A DNA stretch of 64,000 nt, taken from contig JAWKQE010000031.1 of the NCBI GenBank assembly GCA_041390305.1, positions 1 to 64,000 on the forward strand, read 5' to 3'. Under the pieces are notes generated by a model that made no database searches, was not told the DNA's origin, and saw only the letters and a program-made list of their open reading frames with translations. The DNA comes from JACKCR01 sp041390305. Its GTDB lineage: Bacteria > Eisenbacteria > RBG-16-71-46 > CAIMUX01. The position numbers were made by a program, and so were the translations under genes. This document shows, in pieces, positions 48,102 through 57,913 of this stretch (positions within the stretch are counted from its first letter, which is position 1; each line of letters begins with the position of its first letter).

Positions 48102-48812
48102 ATGGACCCACAGGACACGCAGAAGAGGATCCTCGCGGCGGCGGAGAAGCTGTTCGCCGAGCGCGGCTTTGCGGCGACGTCGCTCAGGTCGATCGTCGCG
48201 GAAGCCCGGGTCAATCTGGCGGCCGTCCACTACCACTTCGGATCCAAGGAGGGCCTCATCCGGGAGGTCCTGGCCCAGTTCATCCGGCCGGTGACGGAAG
48301 AGCGACACCGCCGTCTCGATGCGCTCGAGGCTCGGGGGACGGAGCCGACCCTCGAGGAGGTGGTCGACGCCTGGCTCTCGCCGGCCTTGGAGCTCGGGTC
48401 GAATGCCGAGGTTGGGTCGACGCTCGTCCGGCTCATGGGGCGGATCCATCTCGATCCGCTGCCGGAGATCGAGGAGATCCTGATCCCGCAGTTCGAATCG
48501 TTCGGGCGGCGCTACATGGAGTTTCTCCGCCGCGCCCTGCCCGATCTCTCGTACGAGGAGATCGGATGGCGGATGCACTTCGCCATCGGGACGATGACCT
48601 ACACCCTCGGCTTCGCCCACCGTGCCCAGATGCAGGCTGCCGTTCGGGCAGAGGGCGCGGAGGACGCCGCGGAGCCGGCCACTCCGTGTCACCCGATGAA
48701 GCGCGCGGCCATGTCGGACCCTGAGCGGACGCGCGCCCGGCTGGTCGCGTTCCTGGCCGCGGCGTTCCGGGCTCCGGCGTTGTCGACCGATCCGACAGCG
48801 ACGCGGAAGTGA
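48102..48812 (+). CDS. TetR-family transcriptional regulator
   Basis: A 236-residue repressor. The helix-turn-helix occupies residues 7-52 (RILAAAEKLFAERGFAATSL, then NLAAVHYHFGSKEGLIREVL), a textbook TetR N-terminus. The C-terminal ligand domain is longer than average and includes LVRLMGRIHLDPLPEIEEIL and MHFAIGTMTYTLGFAHRAQM. It lies 31 bases upstream of the RND efflux operon and should repress it. ATG 48102 is taken because an upstream in-frame start would place the operator inside the gene. Confidence 0.92.
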   Translation: MDPQDTQKRILAAAEKLFAERGFAATSLRSIVAEARVNLAAVHYHFGSKEGLIREVLAQFIRPVTEERHRRLDALEARGTEPTLEEVVDAWLSPALELGSNAEVGSTLVRLMGRIHLDPLPEIEEILIPQFESFGRRYMEFLRRALPDLSYEEIGWRMHFAIGTMTYTLGFAHRAQMQAAVRAEGAEDAAEPATPCHPMKRAAMSDPERTRARLVAFLAAAFRAPALSTDPTATRK

Positions 48813-48843
48813 AGTCAGCAAAGATACCAACAGCAGAGGTGTG

Positions 48844-50448
48844 ATGTATCAACTTCCATCTAGACAGAGTGTTATGGGACATGTCGGCATAGTTGTCCTC
48901 ACTACTGCTGTCATGGTTTTCCACGTGACCGGATGTGCGTCGCCGCCCCGTCCGGGGACGCTCGAGGCTCCGGCCGAACCGCCGGCGGCATTCCGCGAGC
49001 CGCTTCCCGGCGGCGCGGGAACTGCAGGCTCGGACGGGACGACTCTCGCCGGCCAGGCTTCCGGCGGCGTGGACGCGGCTGATCGGTCCGCGCTCGTGGC
49101 CTCCGATCTGGCTTGGTTCGCGGGCGACGACTCGGACCTTGCGGCGCTCCTCGCCGAGGCGGTCCAGCACAACTGGGACCTCGAAGCGGCCGCGGCCCGG
49201 GTCGAGGCGGCGGATGCGCAGGCCACGATCGCGGGGGCGGGACGGTACCCGAGCCTCGATGCGAGTCTCACCCGGACGCGGAGCAAACAGAACTTCATCG
49301 GGCTCCCGATCGGTGACGGCACCGGCGTCATCACGAACATGTCGACGAGCTACTCCGGCACCCTGACCTCCGCCTGGGAGGTCGACCTCTGGGGAAGGGT
49401 TCGTCACGGTGCGGTCGCGGCCAACGCAAGCCGGGAGGCGGCCTACGCGGACTACGCGGGGGCTCGTCTCTCCATCGCGGGGCAGGTCGCGAAGTCCTGG
49501 TACGGAGTGACCGAGGCGCGGCTTCAGGCGGAGCTCGCCGAGCGGACGGTCGCGAGCTACGAGGCCTCGACGTCCCAGGTGCGGGCCCGGTTCGAGGAGG
49601 GGACGCGGACGTCCCTGGACCTCCGGCTCGCGTCGAGCCAGCTGGCGTCGGCCCGGGCTCTGCTCGAGCAGCGGCAGGCGGCCTTGGGCACGCAGGTCCG
49701 TCAGCTGGAGATCCTGGTCGGGCGCTACCCGGACCGGGCGCTCGAGGGGGCGGACACGCTCCGGACTCCGGCCGCCGCGGTGCCGTCGGTGGTGCCGGCG
49801 GACCTGCTCCTCCGCAGGCCGGATCTGGTGGCGGCGGAGCGGCGCTGGGTCGCGGCGGACCATCGCGCCTCCCAGGCACGTCGGGACCTCCTCCCGAAGA
49901 TCTCCCTCACGGCCTCGGGTGGCCGGAGTTCCAGGGAGCTGTCCGACCTTCTCGACGGGGACTTCACGGTCTGGTCCTTCGTCACGAACCTCTTCCAGCC
50001 GCTGTTCCAGGGTGGGCGTCTTCGGGCCAACGTGAAGCTCAATGACTCACTCGGGGACCAGGCGGCGGCGGCGTTCGCGAACGCGACCCTGCGGGCGTTC
50101 GCGGAGGTGGAGACGCTCCTCGAGGCCAGCTATCGGCTCGAACGGCAGGAGGAGCACCTCAGTGAGGCCGTGGTCCAGGCGACAGCGGCGCGGGAGCTGA
50201 CCGAGTCCCGCTACCGTTCCGGTCTCGTCGACTACATCAACGTGCTCGACGCGCAGCGGTCGGAGCTGGACGCGCGGAGCCGCTTGCTCGGTGTCCAGGC
50301 GGACCGCCTGCGCAATCGCGTCGACCTCTACATCGCACTCGGGGGCGGGTTCGAGTCGCCCACGGAGATCCTCACGTTGCCTGACCAGAGCCTGAGTTTG
50401 CCCAATCAGATCCCGAGTTCGTCCGACCGTTCGGAGAGTCGCTCATGA
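48844..50448 (+). CDS. Outer-membrane efflux lipoprotein (NodT/OMF family)
   Basis: A 534-residue outer-membrane channel of the TolC-like family. The signal ends in lipobox HVTGC. After a disordered linker come the two OEP repeats: LAEAVQHNWDLEAAAARVEA, YSGTLTSAWEVDLWGRVRHG, VEILVGRYP-type segment (LEILVGRYPDRAL), LLLRRPDLVAAERRWVAADH and SRYRSGLVDYINVLDAQRSE. All are typical. It works with the following two proteins to expel compounds across both membranes. ATG 48844 follows AGAGGTGTG. Confidence 0.93.
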   Translation: MYQLPSRQSVMGHVGIVVLTTAVMVFHVTGCASPPRPGTLEAPAEPPAAFREPLPGGAGTAGSDGTTLAGQASGGVDAADRSALVASDLAWFAGDDSDLAALLAEAVQHNWDLEAAAARVEAADAQATIAGAGRYPSLDASLTRTRSKQNFIGLPIGDGTGVITNMSTSYSGTLTSAWEVDLWGRVRHGAVAANASREAAYADYAGARLSIAGQVAKSWYGVTEARLQAELAERTVASYEASTSQVRARFEEGTRTSLDLRLASSQLASARALLEQRQAALGTQVRQLEILVGRYPDRALEGADTLRTPAAAVPSVVPADLLLRRPDLVAAERRWVAADHRASQARRDLLPKISLTASGGRSSRELSDLLDGDFTVWSFVTNLFQPLFQGGRLRANVKLNDSLGDQAAAAFANATLRAFAEVETLLEASYRLERQEEHLSEAVVQATAARELTESRYRSGLVDYINVLDAQRSELDARSRLLGVQADRLRNRVDLYIALGGGFESPTEILTLPDQSLSLPNQIPSSSDRSESRS

Positions 50449-51683
50449 GAAAGTTCATCCTGATCGTCGCCCCGTTCCTCATCGTGCTCCTTTCGGGAGC
50501 CGCGGCGGTGACGCTCGTCAAGTCGCGGCCGGAGATCGAGCGGAAGACGCCGGTCCCGCCACCGCCCCTCGTCCGGACCCTCGTGGCGACGCCGGAGGAC
50601 GTGCAGGTCTTCGTCGAGTCGCAGGGGACGGTGGAGCCGCGCACGGAGACCGCGCTCGTCTCCGAAGTGGCCGGGCGGGTGGTCGACGTGTCGCCGAGCT
50701 TCGCGGCGGGTGGAGTCTTCCAGAAGGGAGACGTGCTCCTCCGGCTCGACTCCGGCGACTACGAACTCGCGGTGGTCCAGGCCAGGAGCCTCGTCGCGCA
50801 GACGGAACTCAGGCTCGCACAGGAAGAGGCCGAGGCCGCGATCGCGCGCAAGGAGTGGAGCGAACTCCAGGGTGGAGAGGCGCCACCGCTCGCGAACCGC
50901 GACCTCCAGGTGGCGCAGGCCCGCGCCGGGTTCGAGGCGGCGAAGGCGTCCCAGCGTCAGGCGGAACGCAACCTCGAGCGGACGCGGATCCGCGCGCCGT
51001 ACTCGGGCCGAGTCCGTGCGACGCGTGTCGACGTCGGGCAGTACGTGGGACCGGGCACGCCGGTGGCGGAAGTCTTCGCAACCGACTACGCCGAGATCCG
51101 GCTTCCGGTCCGCGACTCCGAGTTCGCATTCCTCGACGTCCCGCTCGACGGAAACGGCAACGGCCACGGGCCGAGTGTCGTTCTCCGCGGGGACTTCGCC
51201 GGCGAGGAACAGACCTGGCAGGGACGGATCGTCCGGACGGAAGGAGAGATCGATCCGCGGACCCGGATGATCCACCTCGTCGCGCGGGTCGACGAGCCCT
51301 ACGCGGGCCGCTCCTCGGGTCGCTCCGCCGGACAGTCCGCGGTGCCGCTGTCCGTGGGGCTCTTCGTGAGCGCAGACGTTGCCGGAACGGTTCTGGACGA
51401 CGTCTTCGTGATCCCGCGCAGCGCGATTCGAAAGGGCGGTGAGCTTCTCATCGTCGACGACGAGGACAGGCTCCGGATCCGCGAGGTCCAGGTCGTACGG
51501 GCGGAGCGGGAGCGGGTGATCGTTTCGGGTGGCATTGCGGAAGGGGAGCGGATCTGTCTCTCACCGCTCGAAGTCGTGACCGACGGGATGAAGGTCCGGA
51601 CGGGAGCGGGATCGCCGAAGGAGATGTCGTCGCTCGAAGAGGGAGTGCCTGCCGCCACCCAACAGCCCGGAGGTGACGCGTGA
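50445..51683 (+). CDS. RND efflux periplasmic adaptor (membrane fusion protein)
   Basis: A 412-residue HlyD/AcrA-type protein. It has an N-terminal anchor IVAPFLIVLLSGAAAVTLV, a barrel-sandwich half with VSEVAGRVVDVSPSFAAGGV, an alpha-helical hairpin, and the second half RTRIRAPYSGRVRATRVDVG. The beta-barrel follows, then the C-terminal domain (VFVIPRSAIRKGGELLIVDD). ATG 50445 overlaps the previous TGA (ATGA), ensuring co-translation with the channel. Confidence 0.93.
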   Translation: MRKFILIVAPFLIVLLSGAAAVTLVKSRPEIERKTPVPPPPLVRTLVATPEDVQVFVESQGTVEPRTETALVSEVAGRVVDVSPSFAAGGVFQKGDVLLRLDSGDYELAVVQARSLVAQTELRLAQEEAEAAIARKEWSELQGGEAPPLANRDLQVAQARAGFEAAKASQRQAERNLERTRIRAPYSGRVRATRVDVGQYVGPGTPVAEVFATDYAEIRLPVRDSEFAFLDVPLDGNGNGHGPSVVLRGDFAGEEQTWQGRIVRTEGEIDPRTRMIHLVARVDEPYAGRSSGRSAGQSAVPLSVGLFVSADVAGTVLDDVFVIPRSAIRKGGELLIVDDEDRLRIREVQVVRAERERVIVSGGIAEGERICLSPLEVVTDGMKVRTGAGSPKEMSSLEEGVPAATQQPGGDA

Positions 51684-54600
51684 ACCGTCTCGTCGAGTGG
51701 TTCGCCCACAATCCGGTCGCCGCGAATATCCTCATGATCGTGATCATGGGGGGCGGGCTCTTCGCGATCATGAATGTGCGTCAGGAAGTCTTCCCCGAGT
51801 TCTCGCTCGACATGATCCGGGTCGCGGTCGTCTATCCGGGTGCTGCTCCGGCCGAAGTGGAAGAGGCGGTCTGCGTCCGGATCGAGGAGGAGATCGACGG
51901 GATCGACGGCGTGAAGCAGATCAGCTCCGTCGCGTCCGAGAACATCGGCGTCGTGACGATCGAGGTGGAGACCTCGGCGGACGTCCAGGAAGTGCTCGAC
52001 GACGTGAAGTCCCGGATCGATGCGATCGACACGTTCCCCGAGGAAGTCGAGGAGCCGGTGGTCGAGGAGATGTCGAACCGGCGGCAGGTCATCTCGGTCT
52101 CGATCGCGGGTGACATCGACGAAGGCTCGCTCAAGGAGCTGGGCGAGCGGGTCCGGGACGAGATCACTTCGATCGAGGGGATCTCGGTCGCGGAACTGGT
52201 CAACGCGCGCCCGTACGAGATCTCGATCGAGGTCTCCGAAGAGGCGATGCGTCGCTACGGGATCATGTTCCAGGACGTGGTTACGGCCGTGCGGCGCTCC
52301 TCGCTCGATCTCCCCGGTGGTTCGATCAAGACGGACGGTGGCGAGATCCTGCTCCGCGCCGAAGGACAGGCGTACGACGGCCATCAGTTCGAGCAGATCG
52401 TCGTCCGATCCCGGTCCGACGGTTCCCGAGTCGTGGTCGGCGATGTCGCGACGGTAGTCGATGGCTTCGCGGAGACGGACGAGAGCGCGTCGTTCGACGG
52501 AAAGCGTTCCGTGCTCGTGCAGGTCTTCCGCGTGGGTGAGCAGAACGCGATCGGTGTGGCGAACTCGGTCAACGACTACGTGGAGACGGCCCAGGCGAGG
52601 ATGCCGGAAGGCGTCACGCTCACGACCTGGTCCGACAACTCGAAAGTGCTCAGGAGCCGGATGTCCGTGCTCATGCGGAACGGCATCGGCGGATTCTTCC
52701 TCGTGCTCGCCTCGCTCGCGCTCTTCCTGCGCTTCAAGCTCGCGTTCTGGGTGAGTCTGGGGATCCCGGTCTCGTTCCTCGGTGCGGCGTTCATGATGCC
52801 GGGGCTCGACGTCTCCATCAATCTCATCTCCCTCTTCGCGTTCATCGTCGTGCTCGGAATCGTGGTCGACGACGCGATCGTGGTGGGAGAGAACATCTAT
52901 ACGCACCAGCGCCGGCACGGGAAGGGTCTCCGTGGTGCGGTGGAGGGGACGCAGGAGGTCGCGGTCCCCGTGCTCTTCGCGGTGCTCACGACGATCGCGG
53001 CCTTCGGCCCGCTGCTGAACGTTCCCGGGGCGACCGGAAAGATCATGCGGGTGATTCCGATGATCGTGATCCCGACACTGGTCTTCTCTCTCTTCGAGTC
53101 GCTCTTCATTCTCCCGTCGCACCTCTCGCACATGCGGTACGACAACGCGAAGCTCACCGGTCCGGGTGCGGCCTGGCGACGGTTCCAGGACCGCTTCGCG
53201 ACGGGGCTCGAGCGTTTCGTGGACCGGGTCTATCGCCCCAGCCTCGAACTCGGTCTCAAACACCGCTACATCACGTTCGCGGTCGGTCTCGGCACGCTCA
53301 TCTTCACGCTCGGCATGGTCGGCGGAGGTTGGATCAAGTTCAGCTTCTTCCCGCCGGTCGAGGCGGACTACGTGACGGCCTCGCTCACGATGCCGCTCGG
53401 CACTCCGTCGAACATCACCGCGGAGGGGATCCGTCAGCTCGAAGCCACCGCACTCGAGCTCCGCGGTGAACTCGAGGAATCCAATCCCGGGGAACATCCG
53501 TTCCACCACGTGTCCGCCATCGTCGGATCGACTCCGTTCGGATCCGCCAGGCAGGGGCCGGGACACAGCGACGCCGGTGGTGTCTCTTCGGGACACATCG
53601 GTGAAGTGACGATCGAGCTCGCATCGGCAGAGGACCGCACGGTGCGGAGCCAGCAGGTTCTGAACCGTTGGCGGGAGAAGACCGGGTCGATCCCGGACGC
53701 GGTGGAGCTGCGGTTCAACTCGTCGCTCTTCAGCGCCGGCGATGCCCTCAACATCCAGCTCTCCGGTCTCGACCTGGACCAGCTCCGGGACGCGGCCGAC
53801 GCGGTGAAGGCGAAGCTCGGCGAGTACCCGGGCGTCACGGACATCTCCGATTCGTTCCGTGAGGGAAAGAAGGAGATCGAACTCGACATCCGTCCCGAAG
53901 CCGAAGCCCTCGGGATCACGCTCCAGGATCTCGCGCTCCAGGTGCGGCAGGGGTTCTACGGGGCGGAGGTCCAGAGCATCCAGAGAGGGCGCGACGAGGT
54001 GAAGGTCTACGTCCGCTACCCGAAATCGGAGCGCGCCTCGCTCGGCGACCTCGAGAACATGCGGATCCGGACCCCAGCCGGGCTCGAAGTGCCGTTCCAC
54101 ACGGTCGCGACCGCTTCGCTCTCGCGTGGGTTCGCGTCGATCAAGCGGGTCGACCGTATGCGGACGGTCAACGTCACGGCGGACGTCGACGACGATCAGG
54201 CGACCGCGGGCGAGATCCTCAGCGACCTGCGGGCGGGGTTCCTTCCCAAGGTGAGCGCCGACCACGGCGGCATCAAGTTCAGCTTCGAGGGCGAGCAGAA
54301 GGAGCAGCGGGAGACGTTCGGCGGGCTCCTCCGCGGGTTCATCCTCGCGCTCCTCCTCATCTACGCGCTCATGGCGATTCCGTTCAAGTCGTACATCCAG
54401 CCGATCATCGTCATGAGCGCGATTCCGTTCGGGTTCGTCGGCGCCATCTGGGGACACGCGATCATGCGGATGAACCTCACCATGCTCTCCATGTTCGGGA
54501 TCGTCGCACTCACCGGAGTCGTGGTGAACGACAGCCTCGTCATGGTGGACCGCGTGAACAATCTCCGGCGCGACGGCATGCCGCTCCACCGCGCGGTCCG

Positions 54601-54904
54601 GGAAGCCGGAGTCTCGCGCTTCCGCCCGATCCTCCTGACGTCGCTCACGACGTTCCTGGGACTCACGCCGCTTCTGCTCGAACGGAGCATGCAGGCGAAG
54701 TTCCTGGTCCCGATGGCGGTGTCGCTCGCGTTCGGCGTAGTGTTCGCGACGTTCATCACGCTCATGATCGTACCGGCGGGGTACGTGATCCTCGAAGATT
54801 TGCAGCGGATTGGGTCGAAAGCGTGGCACTGGATCCGGGGGAAGGATCGGGGCGAGTCGACAGCGCACCCGGGAGAGCCGACGTTCGCTTCGGATCGTGG
54901 CTGA
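51680..54904 (+). CDS. RND-family efflux transporter (AcrB-like)
   Basis: A 1074-residue inner-membrane proton-driven pump. The N-terminus VEWFAHNPVAANILMIVIMG is followed by FPEFSLDMIRVAVVYPGAAP, the periplasmic porter domains, and transmembrane blocks including GIVVDDAIVVGENIYTHQRR (helix 4 acidic pair D-D), FAVLTTIAAFGPLLNVPG and a second set ending GVVVNDSLVMVDRVNN. GTG 51680 overlaps the previous TGA (GTGA). It closes the operon before a strong terminator. Substrate range is unknown. Confidence 0.95.
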   Translation: MNRLVEWFAHNPVAANILMIVIMGGGLFAIMNVRQEVFPEFSLDMIRVAVVYPGAAPAEVEEAVCVRIEEEIDGIDGVKQISSVASENIGVVTIEVETSADVQEVLDDVKSRIDAIDTFPEEVEEPVVEEMSNRRQVISVSIAGDIDEGSLKELGERVRDEITSIEGISVAELVNARPYEISIEVSEEAMRRYGIMFQDVVTAVRRSSLDLPGGSIKTDGGEILLRAEGQAYDGHQFEQIVVRSRSDGSRVVVGDVATVVDGFAETDESASFDGKRSVLVQVFRVGEQNAIGVANSVNDYVETAQARMPEGVTLTTWSDNSKVLRSRMSVLMRNGIGGFFLVLASLALFLRFKLAFWVSLGIPVSFLGAAFMMPGLDVSINLISLFAFIVVLGIVVDDAIVVGENIYTHQRRHGKGLRGAVEGTQEVAVPVLFAVLTTIAAFGPLLNVPGATGKIMRVIPMIVIPTLVFSLFESLFILPSHLSHMRYDNAKLTGPGAAWRRFQDRFATGLERFVDRVYRPSLELGLKHRYITFAVGLGTLIFTLGMVGGGWIKFSFFPPVEADYVTASLTMPLGTPSNITAEGIRQLEATALELRGELEESNPGEHPFHHVSAIVGSTPFGSARQGPGHSDAGGVSSGHIGEVTIELASAEDRTVRSQQVLNRWREKTGSIPDAVELRFNSSLFSAGDALNIQLSGLDLDQLRDAADAVKAKLGEYPGVTDISDSFREGKKEIELDIRPEAEALGITLQDLALQVRQGFYGAEVQSIQRGRDEVKVYVRYPKSERASLGDLENMRIRTPAGLEVPFHTVATASLSRGFASIKRVDRMRTVNVTADVDDDQATAGEILSDLRAGFLPKVSADHGGIKFSFEGEQKEQRETFGGLLRGFILALLLIYALMAIPFKSYIQPIIVMSAIPFGFVGAIWGHAIMRMNLTMLSMFGIVALTGVVVNDSLVMVDRVNNLRRDGMPLHRAVREAGVSRFRPILLTSLTTFLGLTPLLLERSMQAKFLVPMAVSLAFGVVFATFITLMIVPAGYVILEDLQRIGSKAWHWIRGKDRGESTAHPGEPTFASDRG

Positions 54905-54992
54905 CCCATCCTCCGCACGTTGCGATCTGGATCCCGCTGACTTCGCGGCGCATCGCCGATGTTCGCCCTCGAGATGGACTCTCCATCACTCG

Positions 54993-55048
54993 CAAAAAAC
55001 GAAGAAGCCGCCGGATCCATGGAATCCGGCGGCTTCAGACTTTCTTCA
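54993..55048. terminator. Bidirectional terminator between convergent genes
   Basis: GAAGCCGCCGGAT (55004-55016) and ATCCGGCGGCTTC (55024-55036) form a perfect 13-pair stem with a seven-base loop. It is flanked by an A-run at 54994-54999 and a pyrimidine-rich stretch downstream, so it can serve both the RND operon and the convergent 55090 gene. Confidence 0.9.
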
Positions 55049-55089
55049 CCCGTCATCCCCGCAGATGACGAGATCGAAACGTCGTGGTC

Positions 55090-55737
55090 TTACTTGTACA
55101 GGCTCTTGATTCCGCCCCAGGTCCTCTCTTCGACCGGAACGACGTCGCCCGTCAGGCAGGCACGGATACCGTCATCGAGACCGAACTCAGCGGTATCGTT
55201 GTACCAGATGCCATACCAGTTCGACCAGGAGTAGCCCGGGTTGCCGTCATCGGCGGCGTAGAAGACGGAGATTCCGTCGCCCGGAAGGAGGGTCGTACCG
55301 ACGCCGAAGAGGTCTCCACCGTTCAGCATGATGCCGTAGCTGGAGATGTCGACGGACTCGAAGCCGACCGCGCCGAAGGACGGGGTCCAGCTGACCGAGT
55401 TGTGCGTCGGGGAGGTCGGCTCGTTGTTGAGGCCGGTCGTGTTCGTGTAGGCGTCAGCCGAACGCGAACCACCGTTACCACCATAGAGGTAGTACTGGGC
55501 CTCGGAGAGCGTCCAGACACCAGCCGGAGCTTCGAAGTGCACGACGGTGTTCTGGGACCAACCGTAGTAGCTACCGAAGCCACCGAAGAACGCGGAACCG
55601 CCATCATACTCGAGGCAGATGTCGGAGCCGGACTCCGGCTCGGGCGCCGGCGTTCCGGAGAACGGAGTGAACTCACGCGCGCTGACGGAACCAGCGATGA
55701 CCGCCGTCAGAGCGAGTGCGGTAACAATCTTCTTCAT
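55090..55737 (-). CDS. Secreted protein with C-terminal W-G-x-x-K motif
   Basis: A 215-residue exported protein, signal KKIVTALALTAVIAGSVSA. The mature part is a single beta-rich domain with many aromatic residues and glycines: CLEYDGGSAFFGGFGSYYGW, VVHFEAPAGVWTLSEAQYYL, then SVDISSYGIMLNGGDLFGVG and WSNWYGIWYNDTAEFGLDDG. It ends VEERTWGGIKSLYK, the cleanest example of the tail shared with 15712, 23067 and 23656. The start is MKK at 55737 (reverse), preceded by GAGGATGACAACAAC; the longer frame adds 68 residues and is rejected. It has its own promoter at 55840-55869. Confidence 0.82.
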   Translation of the reverse strand: MKKIVTALALTAVIAGSVSAREFTPFSGTPAPEPESGSDICLEYDGGSAFFGGFGSYYGWSQNTVVHFEAPAGVWTLSEAQYYLYGGNGGSRSADAYTNTTGLNNEPTSPTHNSVSWTPSFGAVGFESVDISSYGIMLNGGDLFGVGTTLLPGDGISVFYAADDGNPGYSWSNWYGIWYNDTAEFGLDDGIRACLTGDVVPVEERTWGGIKSLYK

Positions 55738-55839
55738 GTTGTTGTCATCCTCAGGATGGAACGTTCTATGCCGAATGGGAGTGTGGACGACAGTCCGGCA
55801 GGACCAATGTCGTTCACCGCCCACGATCGAGCACTTCAG

Positions 55840-55869
55840 AGTATACTTGCTCGGTCCGTGTAAGATCAA
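55840..55869 (-). promoter_or_regulatory. Sigma-70-like promoter of the 55090 gene
   Basis: On the minus strand TTGATC (55869-55864), an 18-base spacer and TATACT (55845-55840). This leaves about 95 bases of leader. The 397-base gap 55738-56134 otherwise holds no gene; for the plus-strand gene I see no clear promoter. Confidence 0.6.
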
Positions 55870-56134
55870 CACGCCGATATTCGGGGAAAGCGGAAGATCA
55901 CGTACCATGAGGCAATTGCTACGCAACCTGAAGTGGGCCAACTCGTTGTCAGTCTGCTACTTGTCCTGAGTCCAGGCCGGTTGGGGGCGAGTGTCTTAAG
56001 TGGTTGTCGCCGTGTTGCTTGGTCGATGTCTGATATTAGCAGGTCTACTGCATCGGAATCAGGATTGGAGGAGCGAAGGCTTGCGAGACGATCTTCTCTT
56101 GGCTGAGGGTGCGCCCGGCCGAGCGACCAGCGGA

Positions 56135-57913
56135 ATGAGGAGCTGTGCCGCGTGGACGTGTGCTCTCGTAATCTCCTCTCTCCTAGTACTTTCCGGCCCC
56201 CTTGGGTGCAGTGAAGATACTGGATCGAACGTTCTGGCGAAGTCGAACGACGGATGGCAGCTGACGGAGCAGGATCTTGCCGCCCGGTTCGCCGAGGTCT
56301 ATCCGGACTATCCCTATGAGACGGCCTCTCTCGACGAACGGAAGCTCTTCCTCCGCAATGTGGTCAACAACGACGTCCTGGTCGAGGTCGCGAAGTCCGA
56401 GATCCCGGAGTTGGCCTGGCCCGCGGCCAGGCGGGTTCGCGTCGAGAGCGAGGAGTTCCTGGTGAACCAGATGTTCCAGGAGCTGATGGGCGGGAAGAGG
56501 GTGTCCGACGAGGATCTGGCGTCCGTTCGCGTCCATCTGGGCAAGGAGGTGCGGCTCCACCGGATCGTTCCGACGAACGAGGAAGTCGCCAGGATCTGCT
56601 ACGACGCGCTCCTGAACGGGATGCCGTTCGACGAGGCCTACCAGCAGTACGGACTCCACACCGACGAACTCCGGACGAGCTTCGACACGGGCTGGGTCAC
56701 CGCGGACAAGGTTCCGTTCGAGTTGGTGACGGAGGTGTTCCTCTCCGGCCGCGAGCCCGGCGACATGATTCCTCCGACCCGGACCACGAAGGGCGTGTGG
56801 ATCGTCCAGATCATCGATGAGCGGGACGTGGAGCTGGACCCGAGGCAGATCCGGCGAGTCGACACGGTGATCCGCTTCCTCTGCTACGGCGATTCGGTGG
56901 AGGCGAGTCGGGACAGGCTGACGGAAGCGTCCGGCTACGAGACGTTCCCGCAGAACTTCCCCGTCATCAATCAGTGCTTCAACGCGTACTGGGACTCGAT
57001 GAGCAAGGAGCAACCCCGGGCCAACGCGAACGTCTACATGAGCTGGAAGTCCCCGGCCTGGCTTCTGCCGCCCGAGGCGCGCGACCTCCCGATCTACACT
57101 TTCTATGGTGACACGGGTACGGCCTACGACTTCATGGAAGAGCTCAACGCCACGAACACCCTCAACTGGCCGTCCGGAGGTGACCGAGACTCGCGCTCGA
57201 ACGAGATCCGGCTGCGCATCCGCCAGTACTTCCTCCGGAAGGAGGCCGAGCGGCGTGGAATCCTGGACCGTCCCGAGTATCAGCGGTTCCTGGCCAAGTC
57301 CACGGACGAGGCTTACCTGGACGACTACTTCGACCGCGTCGTGTCGCAGGGTGTCGTCGTCACGCCGGACGAAGCACTCGCGGAGCTCGATGCCAATCCC
57401 GAGGTGTACCGGAGCGGCGAGCGCGTCGCCTTCGGGTATCTCGCGTTCGCACCGGGCGACGAAGCGAAGGCCCGAGACTTCGCCGAGCGGACCCAGGACA
57501 TGACCTACTTCGACTGGAAGAACGAAGCACGCACGCTCTCCGAAGACGACTCGACCGTCGTCTACCGGAGGGACACCGGCATGATCGAACTGGAGGTGCC
57601 GCTCCGGAACGAGTTCCTCCAGCCGCTGGTCGACATCGCCCGGGGCATGGAGACGGGGGACCTGACCGACGTGATCTCGATCGAGGGACACGGATACGCG
57701 ATCGTGCGGTGCAACTACCGCCGGCACACGAAGCCCTATCCCAAGGAGGTCGGACTGCCGATGGCAGAGGCGCGCGTGCGGGAGAGGAAAGTCGACGCGA
57801 AGATCGGCGTGATTCTGGAGGACGCGATGAAGCGACGCGGCATCGAGGTCCATCCCGAACGTCTCACCGTACTCTCTCCCGCCGACGCGAAGTCCGCAGC
57901 GAGCCCGTCATGA
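56135..57913 (+). CDS. Parvulin-type peptidyl-prolyl isomerase lipoprotein
   Basis: A 592-residue lipoprotein; the signal ends in lipobox GPLGC. A SurA/PrsA-like N-domain (ARFAEVYPDYPYETASLDER, KLFLRNVVNNDVLVEVAKSE) precedes a parvulin-like region around residues 130-240 (VRLHRIVPTNEEVARICYDA, GMPFDEAYQQYG, GREPGDMIPPTRTTKGVWIV). A second chaperone-like half follows from about 330 (RQYFLRKEAERRGILDRPEY). It probably assists folding of exported proteins in the periplasm. ATG 56135 is used because it places the lipobox at about residue 25. Its TGA overlaps the next gene's ATG (ATGA). Confidence 0.8.
   Translation: MRSCAAWTCALVISSLLVLSGPLGCSEDTGSNVLAKSNDGWQLTEQDLAARFAEVYPDYPYETASLDERKLFLRNVVNNDVLVEVAKSEIPELAWPAARRVRVESEEFLVNQMFQELMGGKRVSDEDLASVRVHLGKEVRLHRIVPTNEEVARICYDALLNGMPFDEAYQQYGLHTDELRTSFDTGWVTADKVPFELVTEVFLSGREPGDMIPPTRTTKGVWIVQIIDERDVELDPRQIRRVDTVIRFLCYGDSVEASRDRLTEASGYETFPQNFPVINQCFNAYWDSMSKEQPRANANVYMSWKSPAWLLPPEARDLPIYTFYGDTGTAYDFMEELNATNTLNWPSGGDRDSRSNEIRLRIRQYFLRKEAERRGILDRPEYQRFLAKSTDEAYLDDYFDRVVSQGVVVTPDEALAELDANPEVYRSGERVAFGYLAFAPGDEAKARDFAERTQDMTYFDWKNEARTLSEDDSTVVYRRDTGMIELEVPLRNEFLQPLVDIARGMETGDLTDVISIEGHGYAIVRCNYRRHTKPYPKEVGLPMAEARVRERKVDAKIGVILEDAMKRRGIEVHPERLTVLSPADAKSAASPS

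Noticed and set aside
51299..54868. A 1189-residue minus-strand frame opposite the RND pump, and similar frames at 56183, 57736 and 30824
   Set aside because: They mirror well-identified genes and consist of charged low-complexity sequence.
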